Of a DNA stretch of 22,157 nt, positions 14,714 through 22,002 are shown piece by piece. The notes below the pieces were generated by a model that searched no databases, had not been told where the DNA came from, and saw only the letters and a program-made list of their open reading frames with translations. This DNA is from an uncultured Ruminococcus sp. (lineage in GTDB: Bacteria > Bacillota > Clostridia > Oscillospirales > Ruminococcaceae), in assembly GCA_937926145.1 (NCBI GenBank), contig CALANW010000038.1, positions 1 to 22,157 on the forward strand, given 5' to 3'. Position numbers and translations under genes: made by a program. Position 1 is the first letter of the stretch. The number at the start of each line of letters is the position of its first letter.

Positions 14714-17335
14714 TTACTTTACGAACTCTGCAACTACATTTTCAAGAGCTGCAAGTGCTTCGTCAACCTTGGAAACATCACCGATACCTGCCATAGCGTT
14801 GTCAGGACGTCCGCCGCCCTTACCGCCTGTGATAGCGGCGATCTTCTGAACGATCTTGCCGGAATGAGCGCCTGCCGCAACAGCTTCCTTACCGCTTACG
14901 CAGAGCATAGAGCTGTCGGAAACGAGAACAGCAATGATGTCGGGTGCTTTATCCTTGATCTGGTCGCCCATTGTGCGGAGAACGTCAGGCTTTACACCGC
15001 TGAGCTTTACAGAAGAAATGCGAACATTCTTGTATGCCTTTGCGTTATCGAGAACAGCGTCAAGCTGACCAGATGCAAGCTTGGAATTGAGTTCAGCGAT
15101 CTGCTTTTCAAGATCCTTGATCTCAGTTGCAGCAGCAGTGCACTTAGCTGCAAGCTCACTTGCGTTAGGTGCTTTGATTGCAGCAGCAGCCTTGTCGATA
15201 GTGCCCTTATATTCATCAATGAGTGAAAGTACGCCCGTACCTGTTACAGCTTCGATACGTCTTACGCCTGCTGCAACGGAGTTTTCGGAAACGATCTTGA
15301 AAAGACCGATGTTAGATGTATTCTTAACGTGTGTACCGCCGCAGAATTCAAGAGAAACTCCGGGAACATTTACAACACGAACGACCTTGCCGTACTTTTC
15401 GCCGAAAAGTGCCATAGCGCCAAGCTTCTGAGCTTCTTCAATAGGCATTTCCTTGATATCAAGTTCAATTGCTGAAAGAATAGCATTGTTTACAGCATTT
15501 TCAATATGCTGAAGTTCTTCGGGTGTAACTGCGCTGAAATGAGCGAAGTCAAATCTCATTCTGTCGGGAGAAACAAGCTGACCTGCCTGATGAACATGTT
15601 CACCGAGGATATTTCTGAGTGCAGCCTGAAGAAGATGTGCAGCAGTATGGTTTCTTGCTGTAGCATCACGAAGTTCCTTGTTTACCTTTGCAGTAACAGT
15701 TTCGCCCGTTGTAAATCCGCCGCTTGTAACTTCACAATGACATACGAACTGACCGCCCGTAAGCTTCTGTGTGTCAAGCACTTCCATAACGTTTCCGTTG
15801 GATTCGATAATACCCTTGTCGCCTACCTGTCCGCCGCTTTCTGCATAGAAAGGTGTGGTTTCGAGAAGAACAGTAACTCTGTCGCCCTCTTCGCAGATAT
15901 CGGCAGCATCGCCGTCCTTGACCATAGCAAGGAGCTTTGTTGTATATTCAAGGTCTGTATAGCCAACAAACTTTGTTGTGAACTGTGTAAGAACACTTGC
16001 GGAAGCATCGTCCCAACCACCGTTGAGCTTTCTGTTTTCACGGGCAGTTTTCTTCTGAACAGTCATACATTCGTGGAACTTGTCCTCATCAACCGTAATG
16101 CCGTTTTCAGCGCAGATCTCCTTTGTGAGGTCAAGAGGGAATCCATAAGTATCGTGAAGTTTGAATGCTTCTTCACCGCCGAGAACCATATCTCCGTCCT
16201 TAGCCTTGATATCAGCAATGTACTGATCGAGGATCTGAGAACCGTTTTCAACAGTTTTAGCGAAAGCTTCTTCTTCCTGCTTGATAACTCTCTTAATGTA
16301 TTCGCGCTTTGATTCAAGATCAGGATAAGCGCATACATTTTCATTGATAACAGTATCAACTACTTCATAGAGGAATGGCTTCTTTGTGCCAAGGATTCTG
16401 CCGTGACGTGCAGCTCTTCTGAGAAGACGTCTGAGAACGTAGCCTCTGCCCTCGTTTGAAGGAAGAACGCCGTCGCCTACCATAAATGTTGTGCTTCTGA
16501 TATGGTCAGTGATTACACGGATAGAAACATCGTCCTTGTCATTCTGCTTGTAGACTTTGCCTGTGAGCTCGGAGATCTTCTTCATAATGTTCTGAACTGT
16601 ATCTACCTCAAAGAGGTTATCAACGTCCTGCATTACGCAAGCAAGTCTTTCAAGGCCCATACCTGTATCGATATTCTTTGTAGCAAGCTGTGAATAGTTG
16701 CCATGGCCGTCGTTATCGAACTGTGTGAATACAAGATTCCAGATCTCGATAAGTCTGTCGCAGTCGCCTGCCTGCTCAAAGCTTTCAAAAGGGCCGTACT
16801 TTTCGCCTCTGTCGAAGTGAATTTCGGAGCAAGGACCGCAAGGGCCGCTTCCGTGCTCCCAGAAGTTATCAGCCTTGCCGAGCTTTACGATTCTTTCACG
16901 GGGAATACCAACTTCATTTGCCCAGATATCACCTGCTTCATCATCTTCTTCATAAATTGTGATCCAAAGTCTTTCAGCAGGGATCTCAAGTACCTTTGTG
17001 AGATACTCCCAAGCCCAGGCTGTTGCTTCGTGCTTGAAATAATCACCGAATGAGAAGTTGCCGAGCATTTCAAAATATGTTCCGTGACGAGCTGTCTTAC
17101 CAACGTTTTCAATATCAGGTGTTCTGATACACTTCTGGCAAGTCGTTACACGATGGCAAGGGGGTTCTTCAATACCCTGAAAATACTTTTTGAGCGGTGT
17201 CATACCTGCATTGATAAGGAGGATAGAATTATCGTCCTTAGGTACGAGAGGTGCGGAATCCATACGGAGATGTCCCTTGCTCTCAAAAAATTTAAGATAA
17301 CTTTCACGAAGATCATTAAGTCCTGTCCACTTCAT
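14714..17335 (-). CDS. alaS: Alanyl-tRNA synthetase
   Basis: Charges tRNA-Ala. The protein has 873 residues, the normal bacterial length. The class II catalytic domain has motif 2 (TARHGTYFEMLGNFSFG, near residue 81) and motif 3 (DTGMGLERLA). The editing domain carries HTAAH and the CGGTHV motif, both complete, so mischarged Ser and Gly should be cleared. The C-terminal C-Ala domain ends with the Gly-rich GGKGGGRPDNAMAG, as expected. Start ATG 17335 is preceded by TTGGAG, 37 bases after the YebC stop. I see no T-box leader just upstream; expression seems to rely on the operon. Confidence 0.97.
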   Translation of the reverse strand: MKWTGLNDLRESYLKFFESKGHLRMDSAPLVPKDDNSILLINAGMTPLKKYFQGIEEPPCHRVTTCQKCIRTPDIENVGKTARHGTYFEMLGNFSFGDYFKHEATAWAWEYLTKVLEIPAERLWITIYEEDDEAGDIWANEVGIPRERIVKLGKADNFWEHGSGPCGPCSEIHFDRGEKYGPFESFEQAGDCDRLIEIWNLVFTQFDNDGHGNYSQLATKNIDTGMGLERLACVMQDVDNLFEVDTVQNIMKKISELTGKVYKQNDKDDVSIRVITDHIRSTTFMVGDGVLPSNEGRGYVLRRLLRRAARHGRILGTKKPFLYEVVDTVINENVCAYPDLESKREYIKRVIKQEEEAFAKTVENGSQILDQYIADIKAKDGDMVLGGEEAFKLHDTYGFPLDLTKEICAENGITVDEDKFHECMTVQKKTARENRKLNGGWDDASASVLTQFTTKFVGYTDLEYTTKLLAMVKDGDAADICEEGDRVTVLLETTPFYAESGGQVGDKGIIESNGNVMEVLDTQKLTGGQFVCHCEVTSGGFTTGETVTAKVNKELRDATARNHTAAHLLQAALRNILGEHVHQAGQLVSPDRMRFDFAHFSAVTPEELQHIENAVNNAILSAIELDIKEMPIEEAQKLGAMALFGEKYGKVVRVVNVPGVSLEFCGGTHVKNTSNIGLFKIVSENSVAAGVRRIEAVTGTGVLSLIDEYKGTIDKAAAAIKAPNASELAAKCTAAATEIKDLEKQIAELNSKLASGQLDAVLDNAKAYKNVRISSVKLSGVKPDVLRTMGDQIKDKAPDIIAVLVSDSSMLCVSGKEAVAAGAHSGKIVQKIAAITGGKGGGRPDNAMAGIGDVSKVDEALAALENVVAEFVK

Positions 17336-17372
17336 TTTTATCTACTCCAATCAATTTATATTTTGGCTGAGA

Positions 17373-18116
17373 TCAGTCTTCTTCGTCTTCTTCAGGCATA
17401 TCCCAGTTGTGATAAACATTCTGAACGTCATCATTATCCTCAAGAGCATCGAGAAGAAGATTCATCTTGCGGATAGATTCATCGTCTGTAAGTGTTGTAT
17501 AGGTTGCAGGGACCATTTCAACATCTGCGGAAACAAGCTTGTAGCCCTTTTCAACAAGTCCGTCACGAACTGTGGAAAGGTCATTAGGCTCTGTTTCGAT
17601 CTCAATTGTGCCGTCTTCCATTGAGAAATCAGCAGCACCAAGATCAAAAACATCTTCCATTACCTTGTCCTCATCAAGACCTTCACCGTCAGCAACGATG
17701 ATGCCCTTGCTTGAGAACATAAAGGATACACAGCCTGTTGTACCGAGGTTTCCGCCGAACTTGTCAAAGTAATGACGGATATCGCCTGCTGTTCTGTTCT
17801 TGTTATCGGTGAGAGTTTCAACAATTACAGCAACGCCGTTAGGACCGTAGCCCTCATAAACGTTCGCTTCATAGCTTGTCTTATCTCCGCCGCCTGCAGC
17901 TTTCTTTATTACTCTTTCAATGTTGTCGTTAGGAACATTGTTAGCCTTAGCCTTTGCAATAAGTTCACGGAGCTTGGAATTGCTGTTGGGATCTCCGCCT
18001 CCCTCTTTAACGCAAACGGTGATCTCACGGCCTATCTTTGTGAAGACCTTAGCTCTTGCGCCGTCTGTTGCTTCTTTCTTTCTCTTGATGTTGTTCCATT
18101 TGGAATGTCCTGACAT
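17373..18116 (-). CDS. YebC/PmpR-family protein
   Basis: Protein of 247 residues with the family start MSGHSKWNNIKRKKEATDGA and the conserved central GYGPNGVAVIVETLTDNKNRT. Members were long called transcription regulators; recent work on the family links some to helping ribosomes through proline-rich stretches. Start ATG 18116 has AAGGAGA upstream, 29 bases after the MBL-hydrolase stop. An acidic C-terminus (MPEEDEED) ends the protein. Nothing seems missing. The precise role here is taken from the family. Confidence 0.93.
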   Translation of the reverse strand: MSGHSKWNNIKRKKEATDGARAKVFTKIGREITVCVKEGGGDPNSNSKLRELIAKAKANNVPNDNIERVIKKAAGGGDKTSYEANVYEGYGPNGVAVIVETLTDNKNRTAGDIRHYFDKFGGNLGTTGCVSFMFSSKGIIVADGEGLDEDKVMEDVFDLGAADFSMEDGTIEIETEPNDLSTVRDGLVEKGYKLVSADVEMVPATYTTLTDDESIRKMNLLLDALEDNDDVQNVYHNWDMPEEDEED

Positions 18117-18145
18117 AACCTTAAATCTCCTTATAAATTAAAATT

Positions 18146-18826
18146 TTACATTATAATATTTTTGCTGAACAAGTTTAAATATAACTTGTTATCGTAAGTT
18201 TTTATCGGCTCTCCGTGCGTAAAAAGAATGCGTTCGGGAGCAATTTCCTTTAACCTTGTTATGAACTGCCTTGCCCTCTTAGGACTTTCACAAAGCGCAG
18301 GAAAACAAGGATAAACAATATTCATTACAGCGTCACCTATGTAAAGATCATCGCCAAATTTATAAGCGAGCGAACCCTTTGTGTGTCCCTCTGCCGAATA
18401 AATTTTGCACTCTGCACCGATCTCAGACGAAATATCGGAATTTTCATCAATAAACTTGTGAACATCGAATATTTCAACGGGTTTGCATCGTTTTCTCTCT
18501 TCAAGGAAGCTCAAAGCCGCACCCGTAAGTCCGACCGAGAAAACATTTCTGTCCGATCTGCCCGAAATGAGTTCATAATCAGCTTCGCTCATATAGATAG
18601 GCGCATCGAAAAGCTCGGAAAAATACTTGGCATTCCCAGTCGCTTCACTGTGACCATGCGTAAGCAGGATCTTCTTTATATTGTAGTTGATAAGCCACAT
18701 TTCAATGCTGTCACGGTATCTAGTTTCACCGGTGTCGATGAGAATATCCCCGTCAGTCGCTTTCACAACATAGCAGTGAACACCATCGCAATCGATCATA
18801 TTAAGATCATCATACAGACCGCTCAT
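18146..18826 (-). CDS. MBL-fold metallo-hydrolase with an altered second metal site
   Basis: Metallo-beta-lactamase-fold hydrolase of 226 residues, substrate unknown. I use ATG 18826, because GGAGGTG (18831-18837) lies 4 bases upstream; a longer reading from 18859 would begin inside the Mini-RNase III gene. Motifs are LIDTGE, LTHGHSEATGN (57-65), AEGHTKGS, YIGDAV and a C-terminal FTHGEP. The usual HxHxDH is HGHSEA, so Asp is Glu and the last His is Ala. First-metal-site ligands are kept and second-site ligands partly lost, so it may use one metal or different ligands. Its ribosome binding site lies in the last codons of Mini-RNase III, which implies coupling. Confidence 0.82.
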   Translation of the reverse strand: MSGLYDDLNMIDCDGVHCYVVKATDGDILIDTGETRYRDSIEMWLINYNIKKILLTHGHSEATGNAKYFSELFDAPIYMSEADYELISGRSDRNVFSVGLTGAALSFLEERKRCKPVEIFDVHKFIDENSDISSEIGAECKIYSAEGHTKGSLAYKFGDDLYIGDAVMNIVYPCFPALCESPKRARQFITRLKEIAPERILFTHGEPIKTYDNKLYLNLFSKNIIM

Positions 18827-18827
18827 T

Positions 18828-19214
18828 TCACACCTCCGTATTATTCCAAATATAATCAAAAAGTTCGTTTATCCTCGCATTATCACCGAGCAGATCAAGA
18901 TAGCCGAAAAGAGTTTCAAGCGAAGTTGCTCTGCGGTATTCAATAGGATTTGAACTTTTGGGGACAGTGTTGGAAGTTGCGTTCCGTCCCCTTTTCATAA
19001 TATCGGTCTCAGCCTCGGTAAGAAGCGGAAGTATAACATCAACCGCCTTTGACTGATAGCCTGCACGAACCTTTTCAACAGCTTCCTTGTGAAGCTTGTT
19101 TACAGACATATTTGCCGTTTTGACAAGCTTTTCTCTGACAAGTCTTTCATAGACCGCATCACCGAGAAAAGCAAGCGTCAGCGGACTGTACTGATTTACT
19201 TCATGTTTTTCTAT
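18828..19214 (-). CDS. mrnC: Mini-ribonuclease III with a non-canonical (ATA?) start
   Basis: Homodimeric RNase III-like endonuclease without an RNA-binding domain, which finishes 23S rRNA ends in Firmicutes. The 128-residue reading has the catalytic core SPLTLAFLGDAVYERLV, with the essential Asp, and a second acidic motif near ATSLETLFGYLDL. The first ATG in frame (19109) would drop the catalytic Asp and leave only 93 residues. Upstream of it the frame is open back to a TGA at 19223-19221, with no ATG, GTG or TTG. The best-placed codon is ATA at 19214-19212, behind AAGGGTGA (19228-19221), and it overlaps the Nudix stop TAG as ATAG. ATC at 19217 and CTG at 19181 are alternatives. Its stop TGA is one base before the start codon of the MBL-hydrolase. 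Confidence 0.82.
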   Translation of the reverse strand: MEKHEVNQYSPLTLAFLGDAVYERLVREKLVKTANMSVNKLHKEAVEKVRAGYQSKAVDVILPLLTEAETDIMKRGRNATSNTVPKSSNPIEYRRATSLETLFGYLDLLGDNARINELFDYIWNNTEV

Positions 19215-19741
19215 GATACATCACCCTTAGTTATCATTCCCGAATTATGGCTGAAATGAAACAGCATATCTATAAAGCTTTTATGATAGGGAATAAATAT
19301 ACCCTTGTCTATCATTGCTTTTATATCGTCAATATCTGCCCATTTAGCATTTTGGACTTCCTCATATTGAAGATGAAGCTCCGACGGGTCAATATCCATA
19401 TTCACTGCATACCAATCATCAAAAACTCTTCCGGTATCTATTGTGATGAAGCGTCTTAGCTGTGCAGTATCAAGTTCGATACCCAATTCTTCGTGAACCT
19501 CTCTTACAGCCGCCGATAAGCTCGTATCACCCGAAACAGCACTGCCCCCGACACTTACGTCCCACATATTGCTCCAGCCCTTTTTAAAAGGCTGTCTTTG
19601 CTGAATAAGCATTTTGCCGTCTGAATTATAGATACAGATATGAACAACCATTCTATGGTATCCATCAGGAGTTTTGTCTCCCCTTACCATGGTTTTCCCC
19701 GTCTTTATACGGTTTTCATCATACAGATCAAATATTTCCAT
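19211..19741 (-). CDS. Nudix hydrolase (IDI-like/YfcD-like subgroup)
   Basis: Cytosolic Nudix protein of 176 residues. The Nudix box GGSAVSGDTSLSAAVREVHEELGI fits GX5EX7REUXEEXGU except that the first Glu is Asp, a change I recall in related Firmicutes proteins, so probably tolerated. The N-terminal IFDLYDENRIKTGKTMVRGD and QRQPFKKGWSNMWDVSVGG are typical of the isopentenyl-diphosphate-isomerase-like branch. Its true substrate is unknown. Start ATG 19741 has GGTGAG about 5 bases upstream, 12 bases after the obg stop. Its stop TAG overlaps the proposed start of Mini-RNase III. Confidence 0.88.
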   Translation of the reverse strand: MEIFDLYDENRIKTGKTMVRGDKTPDGYHRMVVHICIYNSDGKMLIQQRQPFKKGWSNMWDVSVGGSAVSGDTSLSAAVREVHEELGIELDTAQLRRFITIDTGRVFDDWYAVNMDIDPSELHLQYEEVQNAKWADIDDIKAMIDKGIFIPYHKSFIDMLFHFSHNSGMITKGDVS

Positions 19742-19753
19742 AACAGCTCACCA

Positions 19754-21034
19754 TTAATATACGAAGTCGAACTCAAATCCATAGATATTTACAACATCGC
19801 CCTCGTTGATACCCATTTCTTCAAGCTTGTCGATGATACCCGTGTTGCGAAGAACACGCTGGAAATACTGAAGCGATGAATAATCGTCCATATCGACTGT
19901 TCGCATAATGTTTTCAAGCCACGGAGCTTCAACATAGTAAACAGCGTCATCACCCCGTGTGATCTCGAACTTCTCACCCATACCCGCACGTTCATCAAGC
20001 TCTTTCTGCGTAAGCGGTTCAGGCTCATATTCCTTTATTGGAGGAAGTGTGTCAAGTTTAGCCGAAACAGCAGCCATAAGCTCTTTTGTTCCCTGTGTTG
20101 TCGCCGCAGAGATCTGATAAAATTCAAGTTCCTTGCTTTCAATATAAGTCCTGAACTCCTCTATCTGCTCGGGAGAAGCCATATCGCACTTGTTTGCAGC
20201 AACTATCTGAGGTCTGTCAGCCAAGTCCTCGCTGAAATTGCGAAGCTCTCTGTTAATTATCTCAAAATCTTCCTTAGGGTCACGACCCTCAACGCCCGAA
20301 ACATCAACAACGTGTACAATAAGTCTGCATCGGTCAACGTGACGCAGAAATTCGTGTCCAAGTCCGACACCCTCACTTGCTCCCTCAATAAGTCCCGGGA
20401 TATCAGCCATAACAAAGGATTTTCCCTCTGTTACCTTGACAACACCAAGAACAGGTGTAAGCGTGGTAAAATGATAATTTGCGATCTTTGGTTTTGCGGC
20501 AGAAACGACCGAGATAAGTGTTGATTTTCCGACATTGGGAAAACCTACAAGACCTACATCTGCAAGCAATTTAAGTTCAAGAGTTACCTCGAATTCTTCA
20601 CCCACAAATCCGGGCTTTGCAAACTTCGGTATCTGTCTTGTCGGGGTAGCAAAACGTGCATTACCCTTTCCGCCTTTTCCGCCTCTGGCAATTACCTTTG
20701 GCTCATCGGTGGACATATCAGCCATTATTCGTCCCGTTGCAGCATCACGGATGACCGTTCCCTGCGGAACTTTTATTATAAGGTCAGCAGCATTTCTGCC
20801 CGTACAGTTTCCTGCACCGCCGTTCTGACCCTTTTCAGCAACATATTTGCGTTTGTATCGGAAGTCAATAAGCGTTGATATGTTTGTATCAACAACAAAA
20901 ACAATATCTCCGCCTTTTCCGCCGTCGCCGCCGTCAGGACCGCCTGCAGCAACATATTTTTCACGGTGAAATGAAACAGTGCCATCGCCGCCGTCACCTG
21001 CTTTAATATAGATCTTAGCCTTATCAACGAACAT
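19754..21034 (-). CDS. obg: Obg GTPase, ribosome assembly
   Basis: Essential GTPase for late 50S assembly and stress control, 426 residues. The Gly-rich Obg fold (MFVDKAKIYIKAGDGGDG..., 1-156) precedes the G domain with GFPNVGKST (164-172), DIPGLIEGA and NKCD, and the C-terminal OCT domain of Firmicutes ends with NIYGFEFDF. Start ATG 21034 has GGAG upstream. It begins the 12-gene run from its own promoter at 21112-21141. It lies downstream of rplU-rpmA as in many Firmicutes, but separated by a terminator. All motifs are intact. Confidence 0.96.
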   Translation of the reverse strand: MFVDKAKIYIKAGDGGDGTVSFHREKYVAAGGPDGGDGGKGGDIVFVVDTNISTLIDFRYKRKYVAEKGQNGGAGNCTGRNAADLIIKVPQGTVIRDAATGRIMADMSTDEPKVIARGGKGGKGNARFATPTRQIPKFAKPGFVGEEFEVTLELKLLADVGLVGFPNVGKSTLISVVSAAKPKIANYHFTTLTPVLGVVKVTEGKSFVMADIPGLIEGASEGVGLGHEFLRHVDRCRLIVHVVDVSGVEGRDPKEDFEIINRELRNFSEDLADRPQIVAANKCDMASPEQIEEFRTYIESKELEFYQISAATTQGTKELMAAVSAKLDTLPPIKEYEPEPLTQKELDERAGMGEKFEITRGDDAVYYVEAPWLENIMRTVDMDDYSSLQYFQRVLRNTGIIDKLEEMGINEGDVVNIYGFEFDFVY

Positions 21035-21105
21035 ATACTACTCCGTTCCAAGGAATCATTGATTCCTATAATCAAGCGGCTCTGCCGCTTTCAGACATTA
21101 AAATA
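21035..21105 (-). promoter_or_regulatory. Obg 5' leader with two palindromes
   Basis: The expected 70-base leader holds AAGCGGC-TCT-GCCGCTT (21074-21090; 7-bp stem, 3-base loop) and AGGAATCA-T-TGATTCCT (21051-21067; 8-bp arms, one central base). A further palindrome TTCCAAGGAA (21047-21056) overlaps the second, so the two cannot form at once. The ribosome binding GGAG (21041-21044) lies right after it. A protein-binding site or an RNA switch is possible, and chance is not excluded. Confidence 0.4.
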
Positions 21106-21111
21106 CATTAT

Positions 21112-21141
21112 ATTATACCACATTTTTTGAATAGTTGTCAA
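21112..21141 (-). promoter_or_regulatory. Sigma-A promoter of the obg operon
   Basis: On the minus strand a perfect TTGACA (21136-21141) lies 18 bases before a perfect TATAAT (21112-21117), with TGG before the -10. Transcription should begin near 21105, giving a leader of about 70 bases. It lies downstream of the rpmA terminator, so obg and its followers have an independent start. Confidence 0.9.
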
Positions 21142-21204
21142 TAATTTTCAAGATAAATTTGCCTCAAATAATGCTTCATTTTGCCAAACAAACAATATTT
21201 CTTT

Positions 21205-21243
21205 ATATAAAAACAAAAAGGGATAGAATATCTATCCCTTTTT
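21205..21243 (-). terminator. Rho-independent terminator after rpmA
   Basis: A 13-bp stem (AAAAAGGGATAGA 21215-21227 with its complement 21231-21243) encloses a 3-base loop. On the minus strand it is followed by GTTTTTATAT. It ends the rplU-rpmA transcript 18 bases after the rpmA stop. Confidence 0.9.
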
Positions 21244-21260
21244 AAAGTCAGAATATGAAA

Positions 21261-21518
21261 TTAGTCAGCAGTATAAACGCTTACCTTCTTGCGGTCGCGT
21301 CCAACTCTTTCAAACTTAACTGTTCCGTCAACCTTTGCGAAAAGTGTATTATCGGAACCCATACCAACGCCTTCACCTGGGTGAATGTGTGTACCTCTCT
21401 GACGAACAAGGATGTTGCCGGCAATTACTGCCTGACCGTCTGCTCTTTTAACACCAAGACGCTTGGATTCAGAATCACGTCCGTTCTTGGTGGAGCCCAT
21501 ACCCTTTTTATGTGCCAT
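21261..21518 (-). CDS. rpmA: Ribosomal protein L27
   Basis: Large-subunit protein whose N-terminus reaches the peptidyl transferase centre. The 85-residue product begins MAHKKGMGSTKNGRDS. The ATG is fixed by a strong GGAGGTG 8 bases upstream. Most Firmicutes L27 have a short N-terminal extension ending in a Phe-Phe cut site for the protease Prp; here there is none, and no prp gene lies in the 48 bases between rplU and rpmA. It resembles the form found in Gram-negatives. The rest (QRGTHIHPGEGVGMGSDNTLFA) is normal. Confidence 0.97.
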   Translation of the reverse strand: MAHKKGMGSTKNGRDSESKRLGVKRADGQAVIAGNILVRQRGTHIHPGEGVGMGSDNTLFAKVDGTVKFERVGRDRKKVSVYTAD

Positions 21519-21566
21519 ATTGATTACACCTCCGTTAATCTAAAAATAACTGTTTTGGATAAGAAC

Positions 21567-21881
21567 TTATGCCTTGATAGCGTCGATTCTTACCTTTGTG
21601 TAAGGCTGTCTGTGACCCTGCTTCTTGTGAGAAGAACCCTTCTTAGGCTTGTAAGTGAAAACAGTGATCTTCTTAGCCTTGCCGTTCTTAAGAACCTTAG
21701 CCTCAACTGCTGCACCGTTAACGTATGGAGCACCAACTACGAGACCGCTGTCCTTACCAACTGCGATAACCTTGTCAAAGCTTACAGAATCATCAGCATT
21801 AACGTCGAGCTTCTCGATGAAGATCTCATCACCCTCGGAAACCTGATACTGCTTTCCGCCTGTTTCAATAATAGCGTACAT
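21567..21881 (-). CDS. rplU: Ribosomal protein L21
   Basis: Large-subunit protein that binds 23S rRNA, 104 residues, with family start MYAIIETGGKQYQV and C-terminal KKGSSHKKQGHRQPYTKVRI. The ATG at 21881 has AGGTG upstream. It is first in the rplU-rpmA operon, after a leader of about 85 bases that looks like the L21 autoregulatory RNA. Nothing is unusual in the protein. Confidence 0.97.
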   Translation of the reverse strand: MYAIIETGGKQYQVSEGDEIFIEKLDVNADDSVSFDKVIAVGKDSGLVVGAPYVNGAAVEAKVLKNGKAKKITVFTYKPKKGSSHKKQGHRQPYTKVRIDAIKA

Positions 21882-21887
21882 TAAAAT

Positions 21888-21967
21888 GGCACCTGCCTTT
21901 TCTATAAACTCGCTGTAACAATAGGCGTATGCAAAAGCATAACTTGAAATAGCCTAAGACATGCGGC
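21888..21967 (-). promoter_or_regulatory. L21-type ribosomal leader RNA
   Basis: The rplU leader forms an outer stem TAGGC/GCCTA (21952-21956 with 21922-21926) around an inner hairpin TATGC-TTTT-GCATA (21937-21941 with 21928-21932, written on the minus strand). A conserved r-protein leader for L21 is known in Firmicutes and would repress rplU when L21 is in excess. The match is by position and fold, not by a model search. Confidence 0.6.
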
Positions 21968-21973
21968 TTTATT

Positions 21974-22002
21974 ATTATAGCATCGGTCAAGCATTTTGTC
22001 AA
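21974..22002 (-). promoter_or_regulatory. Consensus sigma-A promoter of rplU-rpmA
   Basis: On the minus strand TTGACA (21997-22002) lies exactly 17 bases before TATAAT (21974-21979), with TGC before the -10, so the match is perfect in both boxes and it is also an extended -10. Start of transcription should be near 21967. The strength suits a ribosomal protein operon. The remaining 155 bases to the window end are AT-rich and I see no gene in them. Confidence 0.95.

Noticed and set aside
15506..16312. Open frame of 268 codons on the plus strand inside alaS
   Set aside because: Antisense to the alaS editing and catalytic domains; Cys/Ser-rich composition typical of a reversed coding strand, with no binding site.
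18150..18178. TATAAT-like box upstream of the YebC-family gene (minus strand)
   Set aside because: The -10 is good, but the best -35 (TTAAAC at 17 bases) matches only three of six positions in very AT-rich sequence, so an internal promoter is not supported.
18168..18190. 8-bp inverted repeat AACAAGTT/AACTTGTT near the end of the MBL-hydrolase gene
   Set aside because: Weak A/T stem inside coding sequence with no T-tract directly after it; probably not a terminator.
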